DNA of 63,488 nucleotides from Bacteroidota bacterium (GTDB taxonomy: Bacteria > Bacteroidota > Bacteroidia > Palsa-948): NCBI GenBank assembly GCA_016213435.1, contig JACRAL010000015.1, positions 1 to 63,488 of the forward strand, in the 5' to 3' direction. Shown here piece after piece: positions 9,454 through 18,377 of this stretch; positions within the stretch are counted from its first letter, which is position 1; every line of letters starts with the position of its first letter. A program made the position numbers and the translations under genes. The notes under the pieces are model-generated. The model saw nothing but the letters and a program-made list of their open reading frames with translations, was not told the origin of the DNA and did no database searches.

Positions 9454-9510
9454 TTGAGAACTGCTTAAGGAAGAAAGTGCTGTAGAAAAAAGCAATCGGG
9501 AAAGAAGAAT

Positions 9511-9867
9511 TTATTTAATCTCTTTGCTCAACCGTTCAATGGATGCCAAGTAGATCATTGTAAATGTTTGATCTTTCAAGTGTTCGGTAAGTTCAGGTTG
9601 CAATTGCTCAGCCATTTCACTTAAAGGCATCATCCTTTTTTGATTTTCAAGATTATCAGGATCCGTTTGCTGGATGCGGGCTACTTCTGTAAACTCATCC
9701 ATCCATTTTCCATAGCGCATCATGAACTCCTGCTGCTCGGGATTTAATTTTAGAATTTCTTCTTTATTAACAAAGGAAGCCATCGCGCTTGTGCTTACTA
9801 AAGTGGCACCGGCTGATACGCCAAGAAACTTGAGAAAATTTCTGCGAGAAGATTGTTGTTGGGGCAT
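9511..9867 (-). CDS. Small Tat-signal protein, unknown function
   Basis: Starting at the ATG at 9867, the product is 118 aa and begins MPQQQSSRRNFLKFLGVSAG, a textbook twin-arginine (SRRNFLK) export signal followed by a hydrophobic stretch and the cleavage-like SAMASF. The open frame runs up to 9906, but that extension lacks a signal and is probably untranslated. The mature part is helical, rich in Glu, Gln and Met, and shows no cofactor motif. Tat export normally implies folding or cofactor binding in the cytoplasm, or piggyback on a partner. No partner gene is adjacent. It converges on the 8668 gene. Confidence 0.75.
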   Translation of the reverse strand: MPQQQSSRRNFLKFLGVSAGATLVSTSAMASFVNKEEILKLNPEQQEFMMRYGKWMDEFTEVARIQQTDPDNLENQKRMMPLSEMAEQLQPELTEHLKDQTFTMIYLASIERLSKEIK

Positions 9868-10015
9868 TGTGTGTTTGTTTTTAATTATTTGATACTCTCC
9901 AAACAAATGTACAGAAAACTGAGATGCTGTTTTGATTAATCATTGACAATGAAATCTGATTGCCAACAACCAAGTTTTGTATATTCGTAATTCAAAAAAC
10001 ATTATTTTGTAGATT

Positions 10016-10762
10016 ATGAAACTACTTTCAGGAAAAACCGCCATTGTTACAGGTGCATCGCGCGGAATAGGAAGATCCATTGCAAAAACATTTGCAGAAC
10101 ATGGAGCCAATGTGGTTTTTACCTTTCTGTCTTCTGTTGAAAAAGGAAAAGAGCTGGAGAAAGAACTTTCTGCTTTCGGTGTGAAAGCAAAAGGATATCA
10201 GTCGGATGCAGCAAACACAAAAGCCTGCGAAGAATTGGTGACTGCCGTTGTTGCTGAATTTGGGACGGTGGATGTGCTGGTGAATAATGCCGGCATCACA
10301 AGGGATAATCTGTTGATGCGCATGACCGAAATCCAGTGGGATGAGGTGATGAACGCAAATCTGAAATCTGTTTTTAATCTTACTAAAGCCATTCAGCGTC
10401 CGATGCTGAAAGCACGTAAGGGAAGTATCATTAATATGACTTCGGTTGTAGGTATTGAAGGAAATGCCGGTCAGGCAAATTATGCCGCATCAAAAGCGGG
10501 CATCATCGGGTTTTCAAAATCAGTAGCACAAGAACTTGGTTCACGTAATATCCGTTGCAATGCGGTGGCTCCGGGTTTTATCTCAACAGAAATGACTGCA
10601 GCACTCGATCCAAAAGTTATTGAGGGTTGGATGGAAGATATTCCCCTCAAACGCACCGGCACCCCTGAAGAAGTTGCCAATCTTGTTTTGTATCTTGCTT
10701 CTGACCTTTCTTCTTACATAACCGGGCAAGTAATTTCTATTTGCGGTGGAATGCATACCTGA
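10016..10762 (+). CDS. fabG: 3-oxoacyl-[acyl-carrier-protein] reductase
   Basis: A 248-aa short-chain dehydrogenase that reduces 3-oxoacyl-ACP with NADPH in fatty acid elongation. It has the cofactor motif TGASRGIGRSIA (about residues 12-23), NNAG near 88, the catalytic Ser in NMTSVVG and the YAASKAG Tyr-Lys pair near 152-156. The tail ITGQVISICGGMHT is FabG-like. No acyl-carrier gene is next to it. The downstream membrane VWA gene begins 81 bp later across a family-D repeat, so operon linkage is possible. Confidence 0.9.
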   Translation: MKLLSGKTAIVTGASRGIGRSIAKTFAEHGANVVFTFLSSVEKGKELEKELSAFGVKAKGYQSDAANTKACEELVTAVVAEFGTVDVLVNNAGITRDNLLMRMTEIQWDEVMNANLKSVFNLTKAIQRPMLKARKGSIINMTSVVGIEGNAGQANYAASKAGIIGFSKSVAQELGSRNIRCNAVAPGFISTEMTAALDPKVIEGWMEDIPLKRTGTPEEVANLVLYLASDLSSYITGQVISICGGMHT

Positions 10763-10767
10763 CATCA

Positions 10768-10842
10768 GCGAATACGAATCTTTGCTAATAGACGAATGCA
10801 AGATTCGTTTATTCGTAAATTCGTATTCAATCCGTATTCGTA
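10768..10842. repeat. Family D inverted repeat filling the fabG-VWA gap
   Basis: Nested complementary words GAATACGAAT / ATTCGTATTC and ACGAATCTTTGC / GCAAGATTCGT span the whole spacer, from 5 bp after the fabG stop to 2 bp before the next ATG (10844). A transcript through here would fold into a hairpin covering the ribosome entry region of the downstream gene. Confidence 0.75.
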
Positions 10843-10843
10843 A

Positions 10844-12952
10844 ATGAACTTTTTTCTTTACACAGATTATCCCTGGTGGTTTTTATTATTCTGCATCCTT
10901 GCAGGATTTTCTTATTCATTCGTTTTATACAGCCGTGAAAAAAGGTTTGACGAAACTCCAAAATGGGTGAGGAGAGCGCTTCCTGTTTTGAGATTTCTTG
11001 CAGTAACATTGCTTTCCTTTTTTCTTTTGTCTCCGCTTCTGAAAAACATTACCCGCACGGTAGAAAAACCTATCATTATTTTTGCTCAGGATAATTCCGA
11101 ATCAGTGGTTGCCGGAAAAGATTCAACGTTTTACAAAAACGAATACCTGAAAAATATTTTCGGCTTTGTTTCTTCTCTTGCGGATAAATACGATACGAAT
11201 GTTTATTCTTTCGGAGATAAAATAAAAAATGGTTTTGCATTTAATTTTAAGGAAAAACAAACAGACATCACTTCCTTGTTTGATGAAATTGAAACACGGT
11301 TTTCGAACAGGAATGTGGGTGCTGTAATCATCGCATCGGACGGATTGTACAATAAAGGACAGAATCCGTTTTATTCTGCAGCGCAAAACAAATTTCCTGT
11401 TTACACGATTGCGCTGGGAGATACAAGTGTGAGAAAAGATTTAATTCTCTCTAAAGTTCTTAGCAACCGCATAGCATATCGCGGAAATAAATTTCCTGTA
11501 GAGATTCAGCTTTCTGCAAGACGGTTAGGAGGCAAGATAACTACCTGCACTGTTTCAAAAGGGAAAGACGTTTTGTTCTCCCAGCAGGTTGTGATCTTGG
11601 GAAATAATTATTCAACTTCCATTCCAGTTCAATTGGAGGCGAAGGAAACAGGCATGCAGCGTTATACGATTAAACTTTCAAATGTAGATGGGGAAGTGAG
11701 TTATGCAAATAACGTAAAAGATATTTTTATTGATGTCCTTGACGGAAGGCAGAAAGTTTTAATTCTTGCCGATGCGCCTCATCCGGATGTGGCGGCAATC
11801 AAGAATGCACTGGAAAGCAATGAGAATTACGAGGTGAGTTCTTTTATCGCAAGTGACTTTGATAAATCGCTTGCCGGTTACAATCTTGTCATCATGGATC
11901 AGCTGCCCTCATCCAAGAATCCCATTCAAAAACTTCTGGCGGATATTGACAAAGAAAAACTTCCTGTACTTTATGTTTTAGGAAGTCAGCTTTCTGTTCC
12001 AATGTTTAATAATCTTCAAAAAGATATAAATGTTCCTTCGGAAGGAGGAAAAATCAATGATGCTCTCCCGCTATTGTCAAAGGATTTTTCATTGTTCACT
12101 GTGAGCGATGCCCTGAGAAGCTATTCTTCAAAATTCTCTCCGCTTCAAAGTCCGTTTGGGAATTATAAAATAAACTCTTCTGCTTCGGTGTTGTTCAGTC
12201 AGAAGATCGGTTTGGTGGAAACCCAACAGCCGCTTATGCTTTTCACGCAGTCGGGAGAAAGGAAAACCGGAATCATTTGCGGAGAAGGAATATGGCGGTG
12301 GAGATTGCAAGATTTTTCGGAACATGGCAATCAGAATATTTTCAATGAACTCGTAGATAAAACTGTTCAGTATTTTTCAGCCAAGATCGATAAAAGTTTT
12401 TTTCGTGTCACGCTAAGCGGAGGGGAAGGGTCTAAAAATAATTTCTACGAGAACGAATCAGTTGGTTTTTTAGCCGAAGTTTATAACGACAGTTACGAAC
12501 TCATCAATGATCCTGAAGTTAGTGTGACGATAACTAATAATGACGGAAAGAAATTTACATTCGTATTCAATAAAACCACTAACGCTTACAGATTAGATGC
12601 CGGAGTTTTTCCTGTAGGCAATTATCGCTATGAAGCCAACGTAAAAGTAGGTGCGAAGATATATGGAGAGAAAGGAGAATTCAGCGTTTCGGCATTGCAG
12701 GTGGAAATTACCAACACGATTGCGGATCATCAGTTACTTTATTCTTTAGCGAAGAAGAGTGGGGGGGAGATGGTTTATGCGGATCAGCTGAAAAAGCTTG
12801 CTGATCTTTTGAATGCAAGAGAAGACATCATACCGATCTCTCACAGCGAGAAAAAACTTTCGGACATGATAAATCTGAAGTGGATATTCTTTTTGCTTTT
12901 ATCTTTGATCTCGTTGGAATGGTTTATAAGAAAAATTAACGGAGCATATTAA
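10844..12952 (+). CDS. Membrane-anchored VWA-domain protein
   Basis: A 702-aa protein with two N-terminal transmembrane segments (about residues 10-28 and 45-65), a von Willebrand A-like domain starting IIIFAQDNSESVVAG (a DxSxS metal-site motif is present), ASDGLYNKG as the second loop, then Ig-like or carbohydrate-binding-like beta domains (about 200-650). A C-terminal transmembrane helix (KWIFFLLLSLISLEWFIRKI) is followed by a few residues. This is the architecture of BatA/BatB-like and related Bacteroidota envelope proteins of unknown exact role. It is spaced from the M48 protease downstream by a family-B repeat, suggesting an operon. Confidence 0.75.
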   Translation: MNFFLYTDYPWWFLLFCILAGFSYSFVLYSREKRFDETPKWVRRALPVLRFLAVTLLSFFLLSPLLKNITRTVEKPIIIFAQDNSESVVAGKDSTFYKNEYLKNIFGFVSSLADKYDTNVYSFGDKIKNGFAFNFKEKQTDITSLFDEIETRFSNRNVGAVIIASDGLYNKGQNPFYSAAQNKFPVYTIALGDTSVRKDLILSKVLSNRIAYRGNKFPVEIQLSARRLGGKITTCTVSKGKDVLFSQQVVILGNNYSTSIPVQLEAKETGMQRYTIKLSNVDGEVSYANNVKDIFIDVLDGRQKVLILADAPHPDVAAIKNALESNENYEVSSFIASDFDKSLAGYNLVIMDQLPSSKNPIQKLLADIDKEKLPVLYVLGSQLSVPMFNNLQKDINVPSEGGKINDALPLLSKDFSLFTVSDALRSYSSKFSPLQSPFGNYKINSSASVLFSQKIGLVETQQPLMLFTQSGERKTGIICGEGIWRWRLQDFSEHGNQNIFNELVDKTVQYFSAKIDKSFFRVTLSGGEGSKNNFYENESVGFLAEVYNDSYELINDPEVSVTITNNDGKKFTFVFNKTTNAYRLDAGVFPVGNYRYEANVKVGAKIYGEKGEFSVSALQVEITNTIADHQLLYSLAKKSGGEMVYADQLKKLADLLNAREDIIPISHSEKKLSDMINLKWIFFLLLSLISLEWFIRKINGAY

Positions 12953-12954
12953 GT

Positions 12955-13056
12955 GCCCATCCCTCAGCCCTTCCCGAAGGGAAGGGAGAAAGAGGGTGGC
13001 AATAAAAACCAATAATTAAAACAAGTCCTTCCCTTTGGGGAGGATTTAGGATGAGC
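12955..13056. repeat. Family B palindromic element, complete intergenic copy
   Basis: The left half reads GCCCATCCCTCAGCCCTTCC then CGAAGGGAAGGG. The right half reads CCTTCCCTTTGGGGAGG then ATTTAGGATGAGC. The two halves are rough reverse complements about an AT-rich centre. It begins 2 bp after the VWA stop and ends 2 bp before the M48 ATG, so it forms the whole spacer. This copy and that at 37805-37905 define the family. Confidence 0.85.
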
Positions 13057-13058
13057 TT

Positions 13059-14291
13059 ATGAACACACTATTTATAATTATCGTTGCAATCATTATTATT
13101 GATTTCGCCTTCGGAAAGATTCTGGATTTTCTTAACCTGAAAAATCTATCTCCCGACATTCCGAAAGAAGCTGAAGGGATCTATGATCCTGATAAATACA
13201 AGAAATCACAGGAGTATTATAAAGTGAATCATAACTTCTCCATGCTCACAAGTTCGGTAACCTTGGTTGCAATGCTCCTGATGTTGTTCCTGAATGGTTT
13301 TTCCTTTGTGGATTCGTTTGTAAGGACATACACTCAGAATCCAATCTTAATGGCGCTTTTGTTTTTTGGAATACTTGGGTTCGCATCAGATATATTGGGA
13401 ATGCCCTTCTCGCTTTATCAAACATTTGTGATTGAGGAGAAATTTGGATTCAACAAGACAAGTGTTACTACTTTCATCTTGGATAAATTGAAAGGCTATT
13501 TATTAGCAGCCATTGTAGGAGGAGGATTGTTTGCGCTCATCATCTGGATTTACCAGTCAACCGGAAGTTATTTCTGGCTCTTTGCCTGGTCGGTGATTTC
13601 CTTCTTTACAATCTTCATTACCATGTTTTACACTACGTTTCTTGTTCCGATATTCAACAAACTTACTCCGCTTCCCGAAGGAGAATTGAGAACGGCCATT
13701 GAAGCATATTGCAAGAAGGTTGGTTTTAAGCTGAACAATCTTTTTGTAATTGATGGCTCCAAGCGCTCGGCAAAAGCAAATGCCTATTTCAGTGGACTTG
13801 GTTCTAAGAAGACGATTGTTTTATACGACACGCTGATAGAAAAACACAGCACCGAAGAATTGGTTGCTGTGCTTGCTCACGAAGTGGGACATTATAAAAA
13901 GAAACACACGCTGACCGGAACTATTCAGGGTGTGATTCAAACGGGAGTGATGTTGTTCATTATGTCTTTGTTCCTTGGCAATCCAGAACTTTCAAAAGCA
14001 TTGAGTACAAGCGCAAGCAGTTTTCATTTGGATATTCTTGTGTTCGGTCTTTTGTATTCTCCGCTCTCAGAAATACTGAGCATCATTTCAAATATCATTT
14101 CCCGAAAACATGAATTTGAAGCCGATGCTTATGCGAAAGAAACATACAGCGGAACTGCTTTGCAAACTGCACTGAAAAAATTATCGGTGGATAACCTGAG
14201 CAACCTCAAACCGCATCCTGCTTATGTGTTTGTGCATTATTCGCATCCGCCTGTTCTGGAGAGGTTGAGGGCGTTAAGCCATAAGGCATAA
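13059..14291 (+). CDS. M48 family metallopeptidase, Ste24/CAAX protease-like
   Basis: A 410-aa integral membrane zinc protease. The zinc site is AHEVGHYKKKH (HEXXH, about residues 273-283) with the third ligand in EFEADAYAKE near 347. About six to seven hydrophobic segments and the domain PLSEILSIISNIISRKHEFEA follow the Ste24 pattern (long form with N-terminal helices). Bacterial members degrade or process membrane proteins. It lies downstream of the VWA gene, separated only by a family-B repeat. The substrate is unknown. Confidence 0.9.
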   Translation: MNTLFIIIVAIIIIDFAFGKILDFLNLKNLSPDIPKEAEGIYDPDKYKKSQEYYKVNHNFSMLTSSVTLVAMLLMLFLNGFSFVDSFVRTYTQNPILMALLFFGILGFASDILGMPFSLYQTFVIEEKFGFNKTSVTTFILDKLKGYLLAAIVGGGLFALIIWIYQSTGSYFWLFAWSVISFFTIFITMFYTTFLVPIFNKLTPLPEGELRTAIEAYCKKVGFKLNNLFVIDGSKRSAKANAYFSGLGSKKTIVLYDTLIEKHSTEELVAVLAHEVGHYKKKHTLTGTIQGVIQTGVMLFIMSLFLGNPELSKALSTSASSFHLDILVFGLLYSPLSEILSIISNIISRKHEFEADAYAKETYSGTALQTALKKLSVDNLSNLKPHPAYVFVHYSHPPVLERLRALSHKA

Positions 14292-14413
14292 GCGAATAAC
14301 GATTTACCTGATTGAGCGTAGTGTTTCGATAGTCTTTATTTGAAGAGTCTTTCAAAAAACGTTTGTTTTTGAGGAAGACTGAGTTTGCCAACTCTTCAAT
14401 AAAATTGTTTATT

Positions 14414-16432
14414 TTATTTCTTTTCCAACTTCTTCTCCATCACAAACAACTCATCTCTCAGCCGTCCAGCTTCCATAAAGTCCATTTCTTTTGCAGCGCG
14501 CGAGATTTCTTTTCTTAGTTGTGCAATGGATTTCTCAATTTGTTCTTTGCTCATGTATTGCACCACAGGATCAGCAGCGTAGTCAATGGTTTCCTGTTCG
14601 ATGTAGGCGTATTTCACCGTGCCCCCGGAGGCTTTCCCCTGAGAGAGGGGAGAAGTTGCAGTTCCTTTTATAATGGTTTTTGGAGTGATTCCGTGTTTGT
14701 AGTTGTATTCAATTTGTTTTTTTCTTCTGCGTGTAGTTTCCTCCATCGTCTTTTTCATGGAGTCAGTGATCTTATCTCCGTACATGATCACTTTCCCGTT
14801 CACGTTTCTTGCCGCTCTTCCTACCACTTGAACCAGTGAGCGCTCCGAGCGAAGGAATCCTTCTTTATCTGCATCTAATATTGCAACGAGAGAAACTTCG
14901 GGCAGATCCAATCCCTCGCGCAAAAGATTTATTCCTACAAGCACGTCAAATAATCCAAGTCTAAGGTCTCTGAGTATCTCCACGCGTTCCATGGTGTCAA
15001 TGTCTGAATGAATGTAGCGGCAACGCACTCCTGCATTTGCAAGGAACTTTGCCAGTTCTTCTGCCATGCGTTTTGTGAGTGTGGTTACAAGCACGCGTTC
15101 ATCCCGTGCAGACACTATGCGAATCTCTTCCAGCAGATCATCAATCTGATTCAGCGTGGGGCGCACTTCTATCATTGGGTCGAGCAATCCTGTAGGACGA
15201 ATTAATTGTTCTACCACAATGCCTTCTGATTTTTTTAATTCAAAATCGGAAGGAGTCGCGCTGACAAAAATTGCTTTGTTGAGCATCGCTTCAAACTCTT
15301 CGAACTTCAGCGGGCGATTATCCATTGCTGCCGGTAAGCGGAATCCGTATTCCACAAGAATTTCTTTGCGCGAGCGGTCGCCTCCATACATGGCATGTAT
15401 CTGAGGAATGGTGGCATGGCTTTCATCAATCACCATCAGATAATCTTTCGGAAAATAATCGAGCAGGCAGAAGGGGCGCGTGCCGGGTTTTCTGCCGTCA
15501 AAATACCGCGAGTAGTTTTCAATTCCTGAACAGTAGCCAAGTTCTTTCATCATTTCCACATCGTGAGTAACGCGGTCGTAAATGCGTTTTGCTTCCAGCG
15601 GTTTCCCGATTTCGTTATAATAATCCACATGCTTGCCAAGGTCAATCTGAATATTTGCGATCGCTTTGTTGATCGTATCGGGCGATGTGACAAAAATATT
15701 TGCGGGATAAATAATATAGCTGTCGAATTTCTCCATCATCCTTCCGGTGGATGTTTCGAATGTTTGTATCTCTTCGACCTCATCTCCGAAGAATAAAATA
15801 CGCACAGAATAATCCGCGTAGGCGAGGTTTACATCCACCGTATCTCCTTTTACGCGGAATTGCCCTCGTTGGAACTCTACTTCAGTTCTTGAGTAAAGCG
15901 AATTTACAAGCTGAAGCAGGAGTTTATTTCTGCTTACTTTCTGTCCTTGTTTTACTTCAACAATGTTTTTATGAAACTCGGCAGGATTCCCAATTCCGTA
16001 AATGCAGGACACAGAGGAAATAACAATTACATCTCTTCTGCCCGAGAGCAGGGCAGAGGAAGCGCTGAGACGGAATTTTTCGATCTCATCATTTATCGCC
16101 ATGTCTTTTTCTATGAAGGTATTTGTGGCTGGAAGAAATGCTTCGGGCTGATAATAATCGTAATAAGAAACAAAATACTCCACTGCATTTTTCGGAAAGA
16201 ACTGCTTGAACTCTCCGAACAATTGTGCTGCAAGCGTTTTATTGTGACTGAGAATGAGCGTTGGCTTTTGAATCTGCTGGATCACATTCGCCACCGTAAA
16301 AGTTTTCCCGGAACCTGTTACACCCAGGAGCGTTTGAAAAGGTACTTCATCTTTTAATCCTTGAACTAATTGCTTAATTGCCTCAGGTTGGTCGCCTGTA
16401 GGGTAGAAATCGGATGTGAGTTGGAAATCCAT
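14414..16432 (-). CDS. uvrB: Excinuclease ABC subunit B
   Basis: A 672-aa UvrB, the damage-verifying helicase of nucleotide excision repair. It has the Walker A motif GVTGSGKT (residues 37-44), the beta-hairpin YYDYYQPEAFLP, DESH (Walker B), the interaction domain, helicase motif VI (QVVGRAARNVNGK) and a C-terminal UVR domain (MDFMEAGRLRDELFVMEKKL). A family-B-like repeat is read in frame between the helicase core and UVR domain (SPLSQGKASGGT, 14620-14652), in a normally variable linker. The ATG at 16432 sits 5 nt after a perfect -7 box. Confidence 0.96.
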   Translation of the reverse strand: MDFQLTSDFYPTGDQPEAIKQLVQGLKDEVPFQTLLGVTGSGKTFTVANVIQQIQKPTLILSHNKTLAAQLFGEFKQFFPKNAVEYFVSYYDYYQPEAFLPATNTFIEKDMAINDEIEKFRLSASSALLSGRRDVIVISSVSCIYGIGNPAEFHKNIVEVKQGQKVSRNKLLLQLVNSLYSRTEVEFQRGQFRVKGDTVDVNLAYADYSVRILFFGDEVEEIQTFETSTGRMMEKFDSYIIYPANIFVTSPDTINKAIANIQIDLGKHVDYYNEIGKPLEAKRIYDRVTHDVEMMKELGYCSGIENYSRYFDGRKPGTRPFCLLDYFPKDYLMVIDESHATIPQIHAMYGGDRSRKEILVEYGFRLPAAMDNRPLKFEEFEAMLNKAIFVSATPSDFELKKSEGIVVEQLIRPTGLLDPMIEVRPTLNQIDDLLEEIRIVSARDERVLVTTLTKRMAEELAKFLANAGVRCRYIHSDIDTMERVEILRDLRLGLFDVLVGINLLREGLDLPEVSLVAILDADKEGFLRSERSLVQVVGRAARNVNGKVIMYGDKITDSMKKTMEETTRRRKKQIEYNYKHGITPKTIIKGTATSPLSQGKASGGTVKYAYIEQETIDYAADPVVQYMSKEQIEKSIAQLRKEISRAAKEMDFMEAGRLRDELFVMEKKLEKK
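14620..14652. repeat. G/C palindromic repeat fragment in frame inside uvrB
   Basis: The stretch GCCCCCGGAGGCTTTCCCCT followed by GAGAGAGGGGAGA is a C-rich/G-rich inverted fragment like the family-B/C elements. It is translated as SPLSQGKASGGT in the linker before the UVR domain, so it is tolerated without breaking the frame. Confidence 0.55.
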
Positions 16433-16437
16433 GTATC

Positions 16438-16445
16438 CAAAGTTA
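16438..16445 (-). promoter_or_regulatory. -7 box TAACTTTG for uvrB, near-leaderless
   Basis: A perfect TAnnTTTG match on the minus strand with five bases between its last G and the uvrB ATG. No convincing -33 TTTG is visible about 19 nt upstream. Confidence 0.45.
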
Positions 16446-16469
16446 ATAGTAAAAAGAGAGTGGTTCTTG

Positions 16470-17573
16470 CTAAGGAAAATATTTTTCTTTTACCTTGAGT
16501 ATGGGTTTCTCTATAACAACGTAGGAAAAATGAGAAATGACAATCGTGAGAGCAAGTGATGCGGCAATGAGAATCAGAAGCGAAATCAAATTATTAATAT
16601 GAAATCCTGTCATAAGAAAGATCAGGTAAAGAATATTGATAATGGTAATGTGATAAAGATACATGCCGTAACTGATCTTTCCAAAGTAAGACAGAATGTT
16701 TTGTGTAGGAATTTGTAGTGTTGATTTCTGTGGAATGAATAGTGCAATTAATAGCGTAAAACAAATCCCCTGAATTGTTGGATATAGTAAATAGAAGATA
16801 TTGTTCTTAGGAAGCAGAGGTTGTAGGATAAAGGTCAGAGGGATAACTAATAGGATAAATACCCATTTATATACATTGGGAATGGAGAGTGTAAAGGAAG
16901 ATGTCTGTAGATTTTTGGTTGCAGTCCGGTAACCGAGCAAAGCTCCCATTGAAAATAGATCAGTGCAGGAAATAAGTTCTGTCCCTGAGAAATCGGTAGA
17001 ATGAAAAAATAAAAATGCTGCTGTTTTCACAAGAATGGAAGTGCTAAATAATGCGATAAGTACAACTGGAATCCGTTTCAATGAAGCATAGGTGATTATG
17101 AATGGGAACAACAGGTAAAAATGCTCTTCAATGCATAGAGACCAGTTCATTGATAAAGGTGTAAGGCTGGATAACTTGTTTTCGGATATTATTTTGTAGT
17201 TTTCCGAAAAAGTAAATGAGTACAGCCATTCGTGCTTGTATCCAAATTGATTATATAATCCTAATTTATTTATTATATCAAAAGGCAGAATGAAGAACAC
17301 AATTAAAAGCACATAATATATCGGCCATATTCTCAGGACGCGTCTTATGAAAAATTTCTTTAGGTCAACAGAATTAGTGTGGATTTTCTCCTGAATTAAA
17401 AAAAAAGAAATAAGAAACCCGCTAAGGATGAAGAAAAAGTTCACGCCATTTGCTCCCCATTTATTAAAAGAGGTATACCATGTAATTCCAAATGCAGGAA
17501 TATGTTGAAGAAAAACCAGAAGAAATGCAAAGAAGCGAAGCGCGTCAATCGTATGAAAATGATTTTTGTTCAT
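16470..17573 (-). CDS. Acyltransferase family 3 (OafA/YrhL-like) membrane protein
   Basis: A polytopic membrane acyltransferase (about 367 aa, ten or so helices) that O-acylates surface glycans. The signatures are HTIDALRFFAFLLVFLQH (catalytic-type His in the first helix), FFILSGFLISFFL, FFIRRVLRIWPIYY and WSLCIEEHFYLLFPF. The frame opens three codons earlier at a TTG, but the ATG at 17573 overlaps the aroE stop as ATGA, a typical coupled start, so that start is chosen. It ends 37 bp before uvrB, which has its own promoter. The acceptor is unknown. Confidence 0.88.
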   Translation of the reverse strand: MNKNHFHTIDALRFFAFLLVFLQHIPAFGITWYTSFNKWGANGVNFFFILSGFLISFFLIQEKIHTNSVDLKKFFIRRVLRIWPIYYVLLIVFFILPFDIINKLGLYNQFGYKHEWLYSFTFSENYKIISENKLSSLTPLSMNWSLCIEEHFYLLFPFIITYASLKRIPVVLIALFSTSILVKTAAFLFFHSTDFSGTELISCTDLFSMGALLGYRTATKNLQTSSFTLSIPNVYKWVFILLVIPLTFILQPLLPKNNIFYLLYPTIQGICFTLLIALFIPQKSTLQIPTQNILSYFGKISYGMYLYHITIINILYLIFLMTGFHINNLISLLILIAASLALTIVISHFSYVVIEKPILKVKEKYFP

Positions 17574-18370
17574 GAATTCCAAATCTCCCAGGCTTTTTCT
17601 GCTTGCAGATGTAGCATCTCTAATCCGTTTTTAATTTGCGCGCCTTTTTCTTTCCCTTTTTTCAGAAACAGAGTTTCTTCCGGATTATAGGTCAGGTCGT
17701 AGAGTAAATGTTTTGAAGTAAGAAACTCGTAAGGAATATCCGGACAATCATTTATGTTTGGAGACATTCCAAGTGGAGTAGCATTAATAATCAAAGCATA
17801 TGAGGTGATTAAAGCTTCATTCAACTCTTGATACTTTATACTTGGTTCTTGGTTCTTGGTTCTGGACGCAAACAAGAATTCTATTTTGAGTTTTTGTAAA
17901 ACAAATGCAACTGCTTTAGATACTCCTCCTGTACCAAGGATCAGTGCTTTAGCATGAGAATCTTGAAGTAAAGGTTTAAGTGAGTTCTTGAAGCCGAAAA
18001 CATCGGTGTTGTAACCTTTCAAGTAGATGTCATTGCGAGCGAAGCGAAGCAATCTGTTTTCTTTTTTGTGAGATTGCTTCGGGCTTTTCCCTCGCAATGA
18101 CGCTTTAATGCAGTTTACCGCCCCGACTTCCCTTGCCGATCCATCAACCTCATCCAGAAACTTTATCACACTTTGCTTGTGTGGAATAGTAATGCTTAAT
18201 CCGCAGAGAGTGGGATTATTTTTAATAAGAGCAGGGAAATCATTTATGTCTTCAAGCGAAAAGTTTTTGAACTCGCAATCAGTAATGTTTTCCCGCTTGA
18301 ACTTTTCTGTGAAATACTTTTGAGAGAAAGAGTGGGAGAGAGGAAAGCCGATGAGTCCGAAGCTACGCAT
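17570..18370 (-). CDS. aroE: Shikimate dehydrogenase with two repeat-derived insertions
   Basis: A 266-aa NADPH-dependent reductase of 3-dehydroshikimate. GLIGFPLSHSFSQKYF (N-terminus, shikimate binding), SITIPHKQSVIKFLDEVD (catalytic Lys), GAVNCIK, GYNTDVFGF, LILGTGGVSKAVAFVL (NADP site) and INATPLGMSP are all present. Two stretches are foreign to the family. RGKSPKQSHKKENRLLRFA is encoded by a family-A palindrome (18029-18101) just before GYNTD, and RTKNQEPSIKYQELN by a CTTGGTT repeat (17826-17864). Both keep the frame. It shares ATGA with the acyltransferase downstream, and follows DedA across a family-C repeat. Confidence 0.93.
   Translation of the reverse strand: MRSFGLIGFPLSHSFSQKYFTEKFKRENITDCEFKNFSLEDINDFPALIKNNPTLCGLSITIPHKQSVIKFLDEVDGSAREVGAVNCIKASLRGKSPKQSHKKENRLLRFARNDIYLKGYNTDVFGFKNSLKPLLQDSHAKALILGTGGVSKAVAFVLQKLKIEFLFASRTKNQEPSIKYQELNEALITSYALIINATPLGMSPNINDCPDIPYEFLTSKHLLYDLTYNPEETLFLKKGKEKGAQIKNGLEMLHLQAEKAWEIWNS
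17826..17864. repeat. CTTGGTTCTTGG-type simple repeat in frame in aroE
   Basis: The sequence contains CTTGATACTTTATACTTGG then TTCTTGGTTCTTGGTTCTGG. It is translated on the minus strand as RTKNQEPSIKYQELN, a segment foreign to the NADP-binding domain of shikimate dehydrogenases. Similar wording occurs in the intergenic inverted repeat at 330-403. Confidence 0.6.
18029..18101. repeat. Family A palindromic element inserted in frame in aroE
   Basis: It begins GTCATTGCGAGCGAAGCGAA and ends CCCTCGCAATGAC, with inner complementary words GAAGCAATCTG and GAGATTGCTTC. Overall it is a 73-bp imperfect palindrome. It is translated in aroE with no stop. Another copy lies at 53149-53231 between genes, and a partial one at 56424-56466. 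Confidence 0.9.
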
Positions 18371-18377
18371 ATGTTTT

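Noticed and set aside
9454-9510. Possible terminator between the convergent 8668 and Tat-signal genes
   Set aside because: No stem of useful length could be found by eye in this short gap.
14491-16357. Many plus-strand open frames opposite uvrB
   Set aside because: They are antisense shadows of the UvrB frame, with no start context or family likeness.
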